From positions 1,040 to 51,300 of the forward strand of contig NZ_LMOM01000017.1 of NCBI RefSeq assembly GCF_001424185.1: a stretch of 50,261 nt of DNA, written 5' to 3'. This document shows positions 49,154 through 50,261 of the stretch, piece by piece. Position numbers and translations under genes: made by a program. Position 1 is the first letter of the stretch. Each line of letters starts with the position of its first letter. Source of the DNA: Deinococcus sp. Leaf326 (lineage in GTDB: Bacteria > Deinococcota > Deinococci > Deinococcales > Deinococcaceae). The notes beneath the pieces are model-generated. The model was not told the origin of the DNA, made no database searches, and saw only the letters and a list, made by a program, of their open reading frames with translations.

Positions 49154-49519
49154 ATGAGCGTGACGACAGTAATCGGACGGGCCTTGCTGGCGAGCATCTT
49201 TATCAAGAACGGGTACGACCACCTGCAAAACCCCGACTACATCGTGCGCGCCGCGCGCGGCGCCGAAGTTCCCGAGCCGGAACTGGCGGTCAAGCTCAAC
49301 AGCGCCGTGATGCTGGGCGCGGGCGCCATGCTGGCCCTGGGCGTCGCGCCCGGCCTCGCTGGCACCGCCCTGGCCGCGAGCCTCATCCCGACCACCGTGG
49401 TCGGCCACCCCTTCTGGGACAAGCAGGGGCCTGAGCGCCAGCAGCAGCAGATCCACTTCCTCAAGAACCTCGCGCTGTTCGGCGCGCTGCTGGCCATCTC
49501 GGGCAGGCGCCGCCACTAG
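49154..49519 (+). CDS. DoxX-family membrane protein
   Basis: A 121-residue inner-membrane protein with about four short hydrophobic segments. The opening IGRALLASIFIKNGYDHLQNP is the usual DoxX start, and HFLKNLALFGALLAISG near the end is also typical. DoxX proteins have been linked to oxidative-stress complexes and to terminal-oxidase subunits; the role here is not known. AAGGAGG stands 6 nt before the ATG at 49154. It faces ftsH with a strong hairpin between them. Confidence 0.87.
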   Translation: MSVTTVIGRALLASIFIKNGYDHLQNPDYIVRAARGAEVPEPELAVKLNSAVMLGAGAMLALGVAPGLAGTALAASLIPTTVVGHPFWDKQGPERQQQQIHFLKNLALFGALLAISGRRRH

Positions 49520-49544
49520 CACCGGGTCACCGAAGCAACACCGG

Positions 49545-49584
49545 ACGACGGGCCGCGGAAAGTCTCGTTTCCGCGGCCCGTCGT
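49545..49584. terminator. Strong convergent hairpin between the DoxX gene and ftsH
   Basis: A perfect 17-bp stem ACGACGGGCCGCGGAAA/TTTCCGCGGCCCGTCGT (49545-49561 with 49568-49584) with a 6-nt loop. It can fold on both transcripts. Confidence 0.8.
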
Positions 49585-49594
49585 CTGTCCGCGC

Positions 49595-50261
49595 TCAGGC
49601 GGGGGTGGGCAGCGGTCCTCCGGTGGGCGTCGCCGTCTCCAGGGGCGGCAGCGTCCCCCCGGCCAGCAGCACCGAGAATTCCTCGCCCATGAGGGTCTCG
49701 CGCGTCATCAGCACGGTCACGATCTCGTGCATCTGCTCCAGGTGCGCGTGCATGAGGGACAGCACGCGGGCATAGGCCTCGTCGATGATGCGCCGCACCT
49801 CCTCGTCGATGAGCTGCGCGGTCGCCTCGCTCATGGCCGCGAGCTGCGGGCCGCCGCCGAGGTAACCGCTCTCGTCGCTGGCGAGCGCCACCTTGCCGAT
49901 GCGCCCCGACATGCCCCACTCGGTGACCATGCGCCGCGCGATGCCCGTGGCCTGCTGAAAGTCGTTCGCCGCGCCGGTCGTGACCTCGCCGTACACGATC
50001 TCCTCGGCGGCGCGGCCTGCGAGCGCCACGGCCACCATGTCGTCGAGCGCCGGGCGCGTGACGTGCAGGCGGTCGTCGGCGTCGGGCATCATGTACCCGG
50101 CCGCGCGGCCACGCGGCACGACCGTCAGCTTGGCAACCCGGTTGGCGTGCGGCAACAGTTGAGCGGCGAGAGCGTGGCCGACCTCGTGGTAGGCCGTGAC
50201 CTTGCGGTCGGCTTCCCGTACCACCAGCGAGCGCCGCTCGGGGCCCATCAGCACCCGGTCG
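49595..50261 (-). CDS. ftsH: ATP-dependent zinc metalloprotease FtsH, C-terminal part (cut by window edge)
   Basis: The gene enters from the right edge; 222 codons including the stop are in the window. This part is the M41 peptidase domain: it begins DRVLMGPERRS, the conserved lead-in, then the zinc site AYHEVGHAL (HExxH), the GYMM region with PRGRAAGYMMPD, and ALAGRAAEEIVYGEVTTGAANDFQQAT, which supplies further zinc-binding and core residues. The AAA domain and membrane helices lie outside. FtsH degrades misfolded and regulatory membrane proteins. The C-terminal tail TPTGGPLPTPA is short and disordered. Confidence 0.96.
   Translation of the reverse strand, partial: DRVLMGPERRSLVVREADRKVTAYHEVGHALAAQLLPHANRVAKLTVVPRGRAAGYMMPDADDRLHVTRPALDDMVAVALAGRAAEEIVYGEVTTGAANDFQQATGIARRMVTEWGMSGRIGKVALASDESGYLGGGPQLAAMSEATAQLIDEEVRRIIDEAYARVLSLMHAHLEQMHEIVTVLMTRETLMGEEFSVLLAGGTLPPLETATPTGGPLPTPA

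Overview
The window is GC-rich chromosomal DNA that I read as a Deinococcus species. Three things point there: the RecO, proline dehydrogenase and OmpR-type regulator sequences look Deinococcus-like; menaquinone is made by the futalosine route; and about twenty first-of-operon genes start 5-7 nt after a TAnnnT -10 element with no -35 hexamer. That is the leaderless-transcript pattern known from Deinococcus. Gene density is high and I see no insertion sequences, prophage, CRISPR array or clear recent transfer.

Layout. 1-2370: start of trxB, tRNA-Gln(CUG) and ribosomal protein S1. 2470-8070 (mostly minus): thymidine kinase, a sugar-epimerase-like SDR, ribosomal protein L31, a COG0402 aminodeoxyfutalosine deaminase (mqnX), a SpoOM-family protein, polyphosphate glucokinase and an atypical SDR. 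8130-12480: a Tat-exported ferritin-like lipoprotein, an ECF sigma factor with its anti-sigma factor, and the Tat translocase (two tatA genes and tatC). Two promoters here share a 14-bp box and a CATAT element. 12580-18130: lgt, glmU, a UbiA prenyltransferase paired with a CrtD-like oxidase, and an orphan gene. 18186-23943: a subtilisin-like lipoprotein, then proline catabolism (GntR regulator, PRODH, P5C dehydrogenase) and an MgtC protein. 23974-29627: a cysteine-rich small protein, recO with a leaderless leader ORF, a lipoprotein esterase, lycopene cyclase with a coupled small acidic protein, and two-subunit L-serine dehydratase.

29702-35061 (minus): Ca2+/H+ antiporter, lysyl-tRNA synthetase, and mqnA and mqnE with an NTF2-like gene between them. 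35171-39207: an oligopeptide ABC transporter lacking ATPase genes. 39452-43321: ddl, a DUF3006 gene coupled to a ComEC-like metallo-beta-lactamase, a membrane protein and YgfZ. 43390-46670: tetrapyrrole genes (hemA, precorrin-2 dehydrogenase, a CobA-HemD fusion). 46724-50261: a GNAT acetyltransferase, dienelactone hydrolase, an OmpR-type response regulator, a DoxX protein and the 3' part of ftsH.

How the genes fit together. mqnA, mqnE and mqnX feed menaquinone synthesis. hemA, the dehydrogenase and CobA-HemD feed heme and siroheme. The sigma/anti-sigma pair, the Tat-dependent ferritin-like lipoprotein and the Tat machinery look like one envelope or stress module, and this is the region most worth following up. 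Products were recognised from motifs and memory of families; no search was run.
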